NCBI GenBank assembly: GCA_964629335.1
Contig: CAZVRH010000002.1
Location: 1-64,000 of the forward strand
Origin: CACPJA01 sp964629335
GTDB lineage: Bacteria > Pseudomonadota > Gammaproteobacteria > Steroidobacterales > UBA11654
Direction: 5' to 3'
DNA: 64,000 nucleotides
A program made the translations under genes and the position numbers. Each line of letters opens with the position of its first letter. The first letter of the stretch is position 1. Positions 43,745 through 52,529 of this stretch are shown here, one piece after another. The notes below the pieces were generated by a model. It saw nothing but the letters and a program-made list of their open reading frames with translations, searched no databases and was not told the origin of the DNA.

Positions 43745-44235
43745 AAAAAAATAATAATGATCTCATAGTCCAGCAAGGTCCAGGCTTCGTAACAACATCG
43801 GTTGATAAATTAGTCAACTGGGCAAGAACAGGTTCTATGTGGCCTGTTACATTAGGCTTGGCTTGTTGTGGAATAGAAATGATGCACTCGGCAGCTTCTC
43901 GATACGATACCGATCGTTTTGGGGTATTTTACCGACCTAGCCCTAGACAATCTGACGTGATGATTGTTGCCGGAACACTCTGCAATAAAATGGCGCCAGC
44001 TTTAAGAAAAATCTACGACCAAATGGCTGAACCTAAATGGGTTATCTCGATGGGTTCGTGTGCCAATGGAGGCGGCTACTATCATCACTCATATTCAGTT
44101 GTCAGAGGCTGCGATCAAATCATACCAGTTGATGTGTATGTACCAGGTTGCCCACCAACAGCCGAGGCTTTGATTAACGGCATTATTGAATTGCAAGAAA
44201 AAATTAGATCGGAAGAATCTATCGCCAATGGCTAA
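43735..44235 (+). CDS. nuoB: NADH-quinone oxidoreductase subunit B
   Basis: A 166-residue peripheral subunit carrying cluster N2, the last iron-sulfur centre before quinone. Ligands are the tandem Cys44-Cys45 (LACCGIE), the Cys of GSCANGG and the Cys of VPGCPPT. The start is ATG 43735; the longer in-frame start at 43714 lies within nuoA. It overlaps both neighbours by about 8-10 bases. Confidence 0.96.
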   Translation: MGLKKNNNDLIVQQGPGFVTTSVDKLVNWARTGSMWPVTLGLACCGIEMMHSAASRYDTDRFGVFYRPSPRQSDVMIVAGTLCNKMAPALRKIYDQMAEPKWVISMGSCANGGGYYHHSYSVVRGCDQIIPVDVYVPGCPPTAEALINGIIELQEKIRSEESIANG

Positions 44236-44884
44236 AGAAAATCACATAAAATTAATTAATCAAAAACTTTCTGACTATAGTCATTCATTATTATCCTCAG
44301 ATCATGATCCATTGTTCCTAATAGAACAATCTGAATTAGTTAAAATTTGTAAGATATTAAAAACTGACAATGAACTCGATTATTCCATTCTTATTGATAT
44401 TTGTGCTGTTGATTATCTGACTTACGGTCAAGCTGACTGGGTAACTAAAGACGCCACAAAAACAGGATACTCCAGAGCTGTCGAACCAAAAATAATTGCT
44501 GATGACGATGATGAATTCCCAGATCGATTTGCAATTTTTTATCAACTGTTATCTCTCTCTAATAATTCCCGAATCACCCTAAAAACATTTACGACAAAAT
44601 CAAATCCTCCTAGTGTTCCCTCCATTAATAAAATATGGAACTCAGCGAATTGGTTTGAAAGAGAAGCTTTTGATCTAATGGGAGTGCATTTTAAGGGTCA
44701 CCCCGATTTAAGGCGGATTCTTACTGATTATGGCTTTATTGGTCATCCTTTTAGAAAAGATTTTCCTACCAATGGAAACTTAGAGGTTGTTTACGATGAA
44801 GAAAAAGAAGAAGTGGTATATAAACCTGTAACTATCACTACACGACCGAGCGTGCCTCGAGTCATCAGGAAAGATAATGACTGA
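44228..44884 (+). CDS. nuoC: NADH-quinone oxidoreductase subunit C
   Basis: A 218-residue 30-kDa subunit of the peripheral arm. The signature WFEREAFDLMGVHFKGHPDLRRILTDYGFIGHPFRKDFP is present in order. It is a separate gene, unlike the fused nuoCD of E. coli. An in-frame start at 44186 is inside nuoB; ATG 44228 is preferred. Overlaps nuoB and nuoD by 8 bases each. Confidence 0.95.
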   Translation: MAKENHIKLINQKLSDYSHSLLSSDHDPLFLIEQSELVKICKILKTDNELDYSILIDICAVDYLTYGQADWVTKDATKTGYSRAVEPKIIADDDDEFPDRFAIFYQLLSLSNNSRITLKTFTTKSNPPSVPSINKIWNSANWFEREAFDLMGVHFKGHPDLRRILTDYGFIGHPFRKDFPTNGNLEVVYDEEKEEVVYKPVTITTRPSVPRVIRKDND

Positions 44885-46127
44885 AAGTAATTTATCTTTA
44901 AATTTTGGACCCCAGCATCCTGCTGCCCACGGCGTGCTTCGACTCATTATGGAAATGGACGGTGAAGTTGTAAAACATTTAGACCCTCATATAGGATTAC
45001 TACATCGTGGCACAGAGAAGCTTGCTGAAATAAAACCCTACAATCATTCGATTGGTTACATGGACCGGATGGATTATGTGTCTATGATGTGCTGCGAGCA
45101 CTCTTACGTTCTCGCCATTGAACGGCTCCTGGGTATAGAACCTCCTAAACGTGCTCAATACATCAGAGTAATGTTTGATGAAATAACCAGACTCCTTAAT
45201 CACCTGTTGTGGTTAGGCGCTCATGGTCTAGATATTGGGGCCATGGCACTTTTTTTATATTGTTTTAGAGAACGTGAAGACTTGCTTGATTGCTATGAAG
45301 CTGTTTCGGGTGCCAGAATGCACGCTACTTATTATCGACCAGGTGGTGTATATAGGGATCTTCCTGATGAAATGCCTAAATATTCTGCCAATCGATATAT
45401 TTCAGAAAAGAAGGTTAAACAACTCAATTATAATCGAGAAGGATCGCTACTCGACTTCATTGAGGATTTCACTGACAGATTCCCCTCGTTAGTGGATCAA
45501 TATGAAACTCTTCTTACAGACAATCGAATTTGGAAACAACGGACAGTTGATATCGGCGTAGTATCTCCAGAAAGAGCCAAAGACCTTGGTTTTTCTGGCC
45601 CCATGTTAAGAGGCTCAGGAATCGAATGGGATCTTAGAAGAAATCAACCTTACGAGATTTATAACGAACTTGATTTTCTTATCCCAATTGGATTGAACGG
45701 TGACTGTTATGACCGATATCTTGTAAGAGTTGAAGAAATGAGACAGTCAACCAAAATCATTCAGCAATGCATTAAATGGTTAAGAGAAAATCCTGGATCG
45801 GTAATGATTAATGATAATAAATTTGCTTCCCCCAAAAGAGACCAAATGAAACACGACATGGAATCATTAATTTATCATTTCAAATTATTCACTGAAGGTT
45901 ATTCAGTACCTAAAGGGGAGGTCTATGCAGCTATAGAACATCCTAAGGGTGAGTTTGGAGTATTTCTAATGTCAGATGGAGCAAATAAACCCTATCGGAT
46001 GAAAGTTAGAGCCCCTAGCTTTGCTCATCTTGCTGCTATCGATGAAATGTCAAAAGGCCATATGCTAGCTGATGTGGTGTCCATTATTGGAACATTGGAT
46101 ATAGTTTTTGGAGAAATTGATCGCTGA
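44877..46127 (+). CDS. nuoD: NADH-quinone oxidoreductase subunit D
   Basis: A 416-residue 49-kDa subunit that forms, with NuoB and NuoH, the quinone-binding chamber. FGPQHPAAHGVLRL near the N-terminus contains the conserved His pair lining the site, and HIGLLHRGTEKLAE follows. The hydrogenase-like C-terminus ends in VFGEIDR. Separate from nuoC. The gene starts 8 bases inside nuoC and ends 2 nt before nuoE. Confidence 0.96.
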   Translation: MTESNLSLNFGPQHPAAHGVLRLIMEMDGEVVKHLDPHIGLLHRGTEKLAEIKPYNHSIGYMDRMDYVSMMCCEHSYVLAIERLLGIEPPKRAQYIRVMFDEITRLLNHLLWLGAHGLDIGAMALFLYCFREREDLLDCYEAVSGARMHATYYRPGGVYRDLPDEMPKYSANRYISEKKVKQLNYNREGSLLDFIEDFTDRFPSLVDQYETLLTDNRIWKQRTVDIGVVSPERAKDLGFSGPMLRGSGIEWDLRRNQPYEIYNELDFLIPIGLNGDCYDRYLVRVEEMRQSTKIIQQCIKWLRENPGSVMINDNKFASPKRDQMKHDMESLIYHFKLFTEGYSVPKGEVYAAIEHPKGEFGVFLMSDGANKPYRMKVRAPSFAHLAAIDEMSKGHMLADVVSIIGTLDIVFGEIDR

Positions 46128-46129
46128 TC

Positions 46130-46621
46130 ATGCCATTACTTAATAAAGAAATAAAAGAAGAGATAGATTTATGGGTACAAAAGTTTCCCGAAGGAAAACA
46201 ACGTTCTGCAATTATTGCTGCTCTTCATTCAGTTCAACATTTTAACCAAGGGTTTTTAACATCTGAATTAATGAATGAAGTTGCCGAATACCTTGATGTA
46301 CCAAAGATCCAAGTATTTGAAGTCGCTTCGTTCTACTCCATGTTTAATACTCAACATGTCGGTCAACATGAGATTTCTGTCTGCACCAATATATCCTGCA
46401 TGTTAAGAGGCTCAGATGAAATTCTAGATCACATAGAAAAACGTTTGCAAATTAAATCGGGAGAATCAACAACAGATGGCAAAATATTTCTAAAAAAAGA
46501 AGAAGAGTGCCTTGCTGCTTGCACAGGAGCTCCAATGCTAATGCTCGATCATCAATACATCGAAAATCTTGACATTAAAAAAGTTGATGAAATTCTCGAT
46601 GCACTGGAGAAAAAACAATGA
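46130..46621 (+). CDS. nuoE: NADH-quinone oxidoreductase subunit E
   Basis: A 163-residue 24-kDa subunit holding the [2Fe-2S] cluster N1a. The N-terminal helical part (QRSAIIAALHSVQHFNQGFL) leads into a thioredoxin-like domain whose ligands are the two Cys of VCTNISC and the two of CLAAC. Its stop overlaps the start of nuoF by 4 bases, as expected for the NADH-dehydrogenase module (E, F, G). Confidence 0.95.
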   Translation: MPLLNKEIKEEIDLWVQKFPEGKQRSAIIAALHSVQHFNQGFLTSELMNEVAEYLDVPKIQVFEVASFYSMFNTQHVGQHEISVCTNISCMLRGSDEILDHIEKRLQIKSGESTTDGKIFLKKEEECLAACTGAPMLMLDHQYIENLDIKKVDEILDALEKKQ

Positions 46622-47904
46622 ATGAAATAAACCAAGTTGTTTTTTCAAATATCGATAATAAAGATCCATGGACAATTGATTCATATATAAACTCAGGAGG
46701 CTATGAGGCATGGAAAAGGATTTTAACAAATAAAAGTGACTCGTATTCACCAGAAAACATTATTCAGACCATTCAAGACTCTGGGTTGCGAGGCCGAGGG
46801 GGAGCTGGTTTTCCAACAGGTCTAAAATGGAGTTTTATGCCAAAGGAAGATACACAGAAGTATATAGTCTGCAACTCAGATGAAAGTGAACCAGGGACAT
46901 GTCATGATCGAGACATTTTAAAATTTAATCCACACGCCTTAATTGAAGGTATAGCGATTGCAGGTTATGCCATAGGAGCAACTATTGGATACAACTACGT
47001 CAGAGGTGAATTTATAGATGAATGTTACCCTCGTATTGAGAATGCATTAAATGAAGCCTATCAACGTGGATTCCTTGGTAAGGATATCCTTAATAGCAGC
47101 ATAGATTTTGATTTATTTAATTTTCTCGGTGCAGGCGCATACATTTGTGGCGAGGAAACAGGTTTACTGGAATCCTTAGAAGGCAAACAAGGAAAGCCCA
47201 GATTCAAACCTCCGTTTCCTGCGAATTACGGTCTTTACGGTAAACCAACCACTGTTAATAACACCCAGACATTGGCCAGTGTTCCAATGATTATAAAGAA
47301 TGGCTCCGAGTGGTTTAAATCTTTTGGTACAGAAAAATCACCTGGGACCATCATTTTTTCAGTATCTGGTCATGTTAATAACCCTGGTAACTATGAATTA
47401 CCACTTGGCATTCCTTTTAATAAACTCATTGAATATTCAGGTGGAATCTTAAATGGGCAAAAATTAAAAGCCGTAATTCCAGGAGGGTCCTCAACGAAAG
47501 TACTGCCTTCTCATGTTATTGAAGGTTGCACCATGGATTATGAATCGCTTCAACAAGCTGGTTCGTCGTTAGGAACTGCTGCCGTGGTGGTTATAGCCGA
47601 AGGCACATGCATGGTGAACTTGCTAAAACGAATATCGAGATTCTATTTTGCTGAAAGTTGTGGTCAATGTACTCCGTGCAGAGAAGGCACAGGATGGTTG
47701 TACAGAATCTTAGACAGGATCACGAAAGGCAAGGGTAAGGCATCTGACTTGGAATTACTGGTGGATGTGGCCAACAGAATTGAGGGCAATACGATCTGTG
47801 CATTTGGTGATGCATCGGCTTGGCCAGTACAAAGTTTTATTGAACATTACTATGAAGAATTCGAATACATGGTTAAACACAAAGGAAAAACCAAGGCTGC
47901 CTAA
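46618..47904 (+). CDS. nuoF: NADH-quinone oxidoreductase subunit F
   Basis: A 428-residue 51-kDa subunit with FMN, the NADH site and cluster N3. GLRGRGGAGFPTGLKW binds FMN/NADH, ICGEETGLLESLEG follows, and SCGQCTPCREG plus a downstream Cys (NTICAFG) ligate the [4Fe-4S] cluster. The start overlaps nuoE by 4 bases and nuoG follows 3 nt later. Length is normal. Confidence 0.96.
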   Translation: MNEINQVVFSNIDNKDPWTIDSYINSGGYEAWKRILTNKSDSYSPENIIQTIQDSGLRGRGGAGFPTGLKWSFMPKEDTQKYIVCNSDESEPGTCHDRDILKFNPHALIEGIAIAGYAIGATIGYNYVRGEFIDECYPRIENALNEAYQRGFLGKDILNSSIDFDLFNFLGAGAYICGEETGLLESLEGKQGKPRFKPPFPANYGLYGKPTTVNNTQTLASVPMIIKNGSEWFKSFGTEKSPGTIIFSVSGHVNNPGNYELPLGIPFNKLIEYSGGILNGQKLKAVIPGGSSTKVLPSHVIEGCTMDYESLQQAGSSLGTAAVVVIAEGTCMVNLLKRISRFYFAESCGQCTPCREGTGWLYRILDRITKGKGKASDLELLVDVANRIEGNTICAFGDASAWPVQSFIEHYYEEFEYMVKHKGKTKAA

Positions 47905-47907
47905 TAT

Positions 47908-50073
47908 ATGACTGATAATAAAGTAAAAATTACTATCGACGGCACCGTTTATTCAGTTGACAAAAGCAAAATGTTAATTGAAATTACAGATGAGCTTGGT
48001 ATCTATATTCCCAGATTTTGTTACCACGAAAAACTCTCGATTGCAGCCAACTGCCGGATGTGTTTAGTAGAAGTTGAAAACTCCAATAATGCTCTCCCAG
48101 CCTGTGCAACACCCGTATCAGACGGGATGGTTGTACACACACAGTCTTCATCATCAAAGACTGCTCAAGAATCAACGATGGAGTTTCTTCTCATTAATCA
48201 TCCTCTTGATTGTCCAATATGTGATCAAGGAGGAGAATGTGAACTACAAGATCTTGCCTACTCTTATGGAAAAAATAATTCTAGATTTGACTTACTCAAA
48301 CAAACAAAACCCAATGATGATTTAGGCCCTCTGGTTTCTACCGATATGACACGATGCATTATGTGCACTCGTTGTGTAAGGTTTGGAACAGAAGTAGCTG
48401 GAATACAGGAACTAGGGACCATCGGAAGAGGTGAAGCTTCAACAATAAGCACCTTTGTTGAACAAACGGTAGATCACGAATTATCAGGCAATATAATTGA
48501 CCTATGTCCCGTCGGCGCCTTGAATAATAAACCCTATCGTTACACCGATAGAACATGGGAGTTGGACCAAATTAAAAGCATCTCACCGCACGATTGTGTG
48601 GGCACAAATATCTCTATGCATGTTAAAAACCATAAAATTAAACGAGTGGTCCCTCTCCAAAACGACCGTGTTAATGAAGCATGGATTGCTGATAGGGACA
48701 GATTTGGATTTGATGGAATATATTCACCCGATCGGATTGATATACCTCTAATAAGAAGAAATGGCGAATTAGTTGCAACTTCACATGAAGATTCAATACG
48801 GCTAATGAATGAACACATATTTTCATTAAGTAATACTCATTCGCAAGAAAAAATAGCTGCCCTTGTATCCCCATCAATATCTTTGAATGAACAATTTCTT
48901 TTAGCAAATTACCTATCTCTTCATGAAATTAAAAATATTGATCATCGGATTCATCAGATTGATTTTACCGGTGACACTCTCGATCCTTTATTTCCTCATT
49001 TAAATATCGATCTAAACGACATTCAAAACATGAAAACTATTCTTGTGATTGGGTCTGATCTTAGAAAAGAAACCCCAATGATCGCTCATTGGGTCAAAAA
49101 AGCTGCAGATAATGGATCGTCAATACATTTCATTGATAACTCAATCAGAGAGTATCACTTTCCAATTAGTGATTACATAATGACAGATAACGAATCGATA
49201 GCAGACAATATTGGCATGCTAGTAAAAGCTGCTTTTAGTATTACAGATTCAGTTATTCCCAATCATATTGAGGACAGATTAAACAAATTACCCGTACCAA
49301 CAGCCACCCATCAACAAATTGCCTTATCTCTTTGTAATAACGATCAGACACTCTTAATCAATGGCCTTTTAGCAAGGTCACACCCTAACTTTGCTTTAAT
49401 AAGAAGCTATATCAATATTTTGTCAGAACTCTCTCACTCAAGAATAGGAGAATTGTCTCACGGAGCTAATTCGATTGGTGCCTATATTACCGGTTGTATA
49501 CCTCATCGCAATCAACTCGCAGAACCCTCTGATCAAGGATTAAACGCACTACAGATTGCCTCCTCTAATCACGATCTATTAATATTATATGGACTTGAAT
49601 CGAAAGACTGCCTCTACGAGAAAAATCTAATTGAGTCAATCAAAGGATCTAAGACGGTAATTGCTTTTAGTTATTTTAAAGATGAAGTCTTTAATAAATA
49701 CGCAGATATTATTATTCCAATTAATACCACTTATGAATCGAAGGGATCATTTATTAATTTAACCGGGACTCTTCAGGAATTTAATAGTGACATGATGCAC
49801 CCACACGACTATTTAAGTAATGAAAAACTCTTGTCAGACTTAATTAACATTAGCGGTAATAAAGTACCTTCTTTTGAAGATTTCCTTAAGCAATTAATAC
49901 CATTCATTCACGAGAATGTTAATAACCCCAATTACATTAATGAACTCCCATTAGAATCTGTGGAGAGAGAATCTTTGAATTCTTTGAATCAATTTAATAT
50001 GTACAACCAAGACCCCATTCTCAGACGTTCAAAACCGTTGCAATTAACTAAAGAATCATTGGGTGATAACTGA
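47908..50073 (+). CDS. nuoG: NADH-quinone oxidoreductase subunit G
   Basis: A 721-residue subunit with several iron-sulfur centres. The ferredoxin-like N-terminus (CYHEKLSIAANCRMCLVEV ... CATP) binds [2Fe-2S] N1b; HPLDCPICDQGGEC binds N5; CIMCTRCVRF with DLCPVGAL binds N4. The C-terminal molybdopterin-like region carries no cofactor in known enzymes and is shorter than in E. coli (about 908 residues), with weaker similarity. Located between nuoF and nuoH. Confidence 0.94.
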   Translation: MTDNKVKITIDGTVYSVDKSKMLIEITDELGIYIPRFCYHEKLSIAANCRMCLVEVENSNNALPACATPVSDGMVVHTQSSSSKTAQESTMEFLLINHPLDCPICDQGGECELQDLAYSYGKNNSRFDLLKQTKPNDDLGPLVSTDMTRCIMCTRCVRFGTEVAGIQELGTIGRGEASTISTFVEQTVDHELSGNIIDLCPVGALNNKPYRYTDRTWELDQIKSISPHDCVGTNISMHVKNHKIKRVVPLQNDRVNEAWIADRDRFGFDGIYSPDRIDIPLIRRNGELVATSHEDSIRLMNEHIFSLSNTHSQEKIAALVSPSISLNEQFLLANYLSLHEIKNIDHRIHQIDFTGDTLDPLFPHLNIDLNDIQNMKTILVIGSDLRKETPMIAHWVKKAADNGSSIHFIDNSIREYHFPISDYIMTDNESIADNIGMLVKAAFSITDSVIPNHIEDRLNKLPVPTATHQQIALSLCNNDQTLLINGLLARSHPNFALIRSYINILSELSHSRIGELSHGANSIGAYITGCIPHRNQLAEPSDQGLNALQIASSNHDLLILYGLESKDCLYEKNLIESIKGSKTVIAFSYFKDEVFNKYADIIIPINTTYESKGSFINLTGTLQEFNSDMMHPHDYLSNEKLLSDLINISGNKVPSFEDFLKQLIPFIHENVNNPNYINELPLESVERESLNSLNQFNMYNQDPILRRSKPLQLTKESLGDN

Positions 50074-50075
50074 TC

Positions 50076-51146
50076 ATGGAAAAATTCATCTCATCTTATC
50101 TTTCATTTATGTCTCCACAGGCAGAGGCTCTTGTTATCTCTTCACTGCAAATAGCAGTAGTTATTGTTGGGTTAATTTTAACGGTTGTTTTTTTGATTTA
50201 CTTTGAACGCAAGGTAATAGGGTACATGCATGCAAGAATAGGGCCCAATAGAGTTGGTCCTTTTGGTTTACTTCAAACAATCGCGGATACTTTAAAACTA
50301 CTGTTAAAGGAAATCATCATCCCCGCAAAAGCGGATCGATTTCTCTTTTTACTAGCTCCTGTGTTGCTCCTCATTCCTGCTCTCGCAGCTTGGGCTGTAG
50401 TTCCGCTTAACCCAGAATTCTTAATTGCCGACATTGATGCAGGATTACTGTATTTACTGGCTCTGACATCGTTCGGCATCTATGGAGTTATTTTGGCCGG
50501 CTGGTCGTCTAATTCAAAATATGCCTTTCTTGGCTCTATGAGAGCTGCAGCTCAAATGGTGGCTTACGAAATAGCAATGGGTTTTGCACTCGTTGGCGTA
50601 TTAATGGCAGGCGGTAGTTTAAAACTTGGAGCTATTGTCGAAGCACAAAGTGGGGGTGTCTTTAACTGGTTCTGGGTACCTTTGTTCCCTTTATTTATTG
50701 TTTACTTCATTTCAGGTATTGCAGAAACAAACAGACATCCTTTTGATTTAGCTGAAGGTGAAGCGGAAATAGTTGCTGGATTTCATGTTGAATACTCCGG
50801 TATGGGATTTGCAATATTCTTTTTAGCAGAATATATCAACATGGCACTGATCTCGGTATTGACGTCAATCATGTTTTTAGGTGGGTGGGAGAGTTTTTTC
50901 TCTGGGCTTTCATTTCTTGACAATACGGTACTAGAATTCATAACTGAACCCAGTATCTTCTGGTTATTTCTCAAAACCTTATTTTTCTTATTTATCTTTG
51001 TTTGGTTAAGAGCTTCTTTTCCAAGATATCGTTATGACCAATTAATGACCTTGGGCTGGAAGGTCTTAATTCCGATAACTATTGTTTGGATTGGAGTCGA
51101 GTGTGTAATGTTCACACTTGAAATCGGACCTTGGAGTGTCGCATGA
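50076..51146 (+). CDS. nuoH: NADH-quinone oxidoreductase subunit H
   Basis: A 356-residue membrane subunit of about eight or nine helices that links the quinone chamber with the proton channels. YFERKVIGYMHARIGPNRVGPFGLLQ and AETNRHPFDLAEGEAEIVAGFHVEYSGMGFA hold the conserved charged loop residues. The TGA overlaps the nuoI ATG by 4 bases. It starts 2 nt after nuoG. Confidence 0.96.
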   Translation: MEKFISSYLSFMSPQAEALVISSLQIAVVIVGLILTVVFLIYFERKVIGYMHARIGPNRVGPFGLLQTIADTLKLLLKEIIIPAKADRFLFLLAPVLLLIPALAAWAVVPLNPEFLIADIDAGLLYLLALTSFGIYGVILAGWSSNSKYAFLGSMRAAAQMVAYEIAMGFALVGVLMAGGSLKLGAIVEAQSGGVFNWFWVPLFPLFIVYFISGIAETNRHPFDLAEGEAEIVAGFHVEYSGMGFAIFFLAEYINMALISVLTSIMFLGGWESFFSGLSFLDNTVLEFITEPSIFWLFLKTLFFLFIFVWLRASFPRYRYDQLMTLGWKVLIPITIVWIGVECVMFTLEIGPWSVA

Positions 51147-51628
51147 ACTTTTCTAGATTACTAAAAAAACTGACTCTATCAGATTTTATTAAGGGGTTTT
51201 TGGTAACACTTAAGGTCTTCTTTTCAAAAAAAGTTACCGTCCAGTACCCAGAAGTCAAGACCCCTCTATCACCTCGCTTTAGAGGTAAATTGGCGTTAAT
51301 GAGATACGACAATGGCGAAGAACGATGTATCGCCTGTAAATTATGCTCAGCAGTGTGTCCTGCACAAGCCATAACCATTGAATCTGAAGAACGAGAAGAC
51401 GGTTCAAGACGAACCACCAGTTTTGAGATAGATGCCTTTAAATGTATTTATTGTGGTTTTTGTGAAGAAGCATGCCCAGTAGATTCTATTGTGGAGACGA
51501 ATATTTTTGAATATCACATGACTGAAAATCAACAACGTATTCAAACAAAAGAAATGCTCTTAGCCACAGGAGATAAATACAGGAAACAAACAAACGCAAA
51601 TAAAATGAAGGATTCAACTTACAAGTGA
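51143..51628 (+). CDS. nuoI: NADH-quinone oxidoreductase subunit I
   Basis: A 161-residue subunit with two [4Fe-4S] clusters (N6a and N6b). Two CxxCxxCxxxCP motifs are seen, CIACKLCSAVCP and CIYCGFCEEACP. The N-terminal amphipathic helix lies along the membrane. I use ATG 51143, overlapping the nuoH stop; an in-frame start at 51131 lies within nuoH. Its stop overlaps the GTG of nuoJ. Confidence 0.96.
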   Translation: MNFSRLLKKLTLSDFIKGFLVTLKVFFSKKVTVQYPEVKTPLSPRFRGKLALMRYDNGEERCIACKLCSAVCPAQAITIESEEREDGSRRTTSFEIDAFKCIYCGFCEEACPVDSIVETNIFEYHMTENQQRIQTKEMLLATGDKYRKQTNANKMKDSTYK

Positions 51629-52221
51629 TTAAAGAAATTATATTTTATACATTTTCTTCTGTGCTCATCTGTTCATCACTGGCGGTGATCTTATTTAGAA
51701 ACCCCGTCTACTCAGCTGTTTCCCTTATATTATCATTTATTACCAGTGGTTTTTTATGGCTTTTACTTCAAGCTGAATTCTTAGCAATAGTTCTGATACT
51801 GGTCTATGTCGGTGCCGTAATGGTGTTGTTTTTATTCGTAATCATGATGCTGAATATTAACAATGAAAAAGACAAGACCAATTTCAATTCACTCGCACCT
51901 TTTGCCTTATTTATCGGCTTAATCATTGCTGCTGAACTCATCACACTTATTTGGATTAACTCTAGTCAATTCAATATTAATTCACTCTCTATTCAAGAGT
52001 CTGACCAAGTAAGCAATACTTTGGCATTAGGTAAAGAGCTCTTCACTAATTACATTCTCTCCTTTGAGATAGCCGGGTTTATTCTTTTGCTGGCCATTAT
52101 TATCTCCATCTCCTTAACTTTGAGAACTAGAAAAAACGTAAAAACTCAAATAGCTTCAGAACAAATCAATGTAAATCCATCAACTCGAATCAAATTAGTC
52201 GATCTTAAGGATAACGAATAG
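51625..52221 (+). CDS. nuoJ: NADH-quinone oxidoreductase subunit J
   Basis: A 198-residue membrane subunit with five predicted helices. The conserved RNPVYSAVSLILSFITSGFLWLLLQAEFLAIVLILVYVGAVMVLFLFVIMML stretch contains the helix-3 region where complex I shows a pi bulge. The start is GTG at 51625, overlapping the nuoI stop (GTGA). A basic tail of about 30 residues follows the last helix. Confidence 0.94.
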   Translation: MIKEIIFYTFSSVLICSSLAVILFRNPVYSAVSLILSFITSGFLWLLLQAEFLAIVLILVYVGAVMVLFLFVIMMLNINNEKDKTNFNSLAPFALFIGLIIAAELITLIWINSSQFNINSLSIQESDQVSNTLALGKELFTNYILSFEIAGFILLLAIIISISLTLRTRKNVKTQIASEQINVNPSTRIKLVDLKDNE

Positions 52222-52223
52222 CG

Positions 52224-52529
52224 ATGCTGACACTACAGTCATACTTATCCTTAGCTGCCATTATCTTTGCGATCGGCATTATTGGAATAGTCATCAATCG
52301 TAAAAATATCATTATTGTGATGATGTGTACCGAACTGCTCTTAATTTCAGTTAACTTTAATTTTATTGCATTTTCTTATTTTAACCAGGATATCGCTGGG
52401 CAAATCTTTGTTTTTTTCATTCTTACTGTTGCGGCTGCCGAAGCGGCTATTGGTTTAGCCATTTTAGTGGCTTTATACAGAAACAAGAACTCCATTGATG
52501 TTCAGGAACTTAAAACACTGAGGAATTAG
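52224..52529 (+). CDS. nuoK: NADH-quinone oxidoreductase subunit K
   Basis: A 101-residue, three-helix membrane subunit homologous to MrpC. The MMCTELLLISVNFNFIAFSYF and AAAEAAIGLAILVALYRN segments carry the two buried glutamates needed for proton transfer. It begins 2 nt after nuoJ, and nuoL begins at the next base after its stop. Confidence 0.95.
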   Translation: MLTLQSYLSLAAIIFAIGIIGIVINRKNIIIVMMCTELLLISVNFNFIAFSYFNQDIAGQIFVFFILTVAAAEAAIGLAILVALYRNKNSIDVQELKTLRN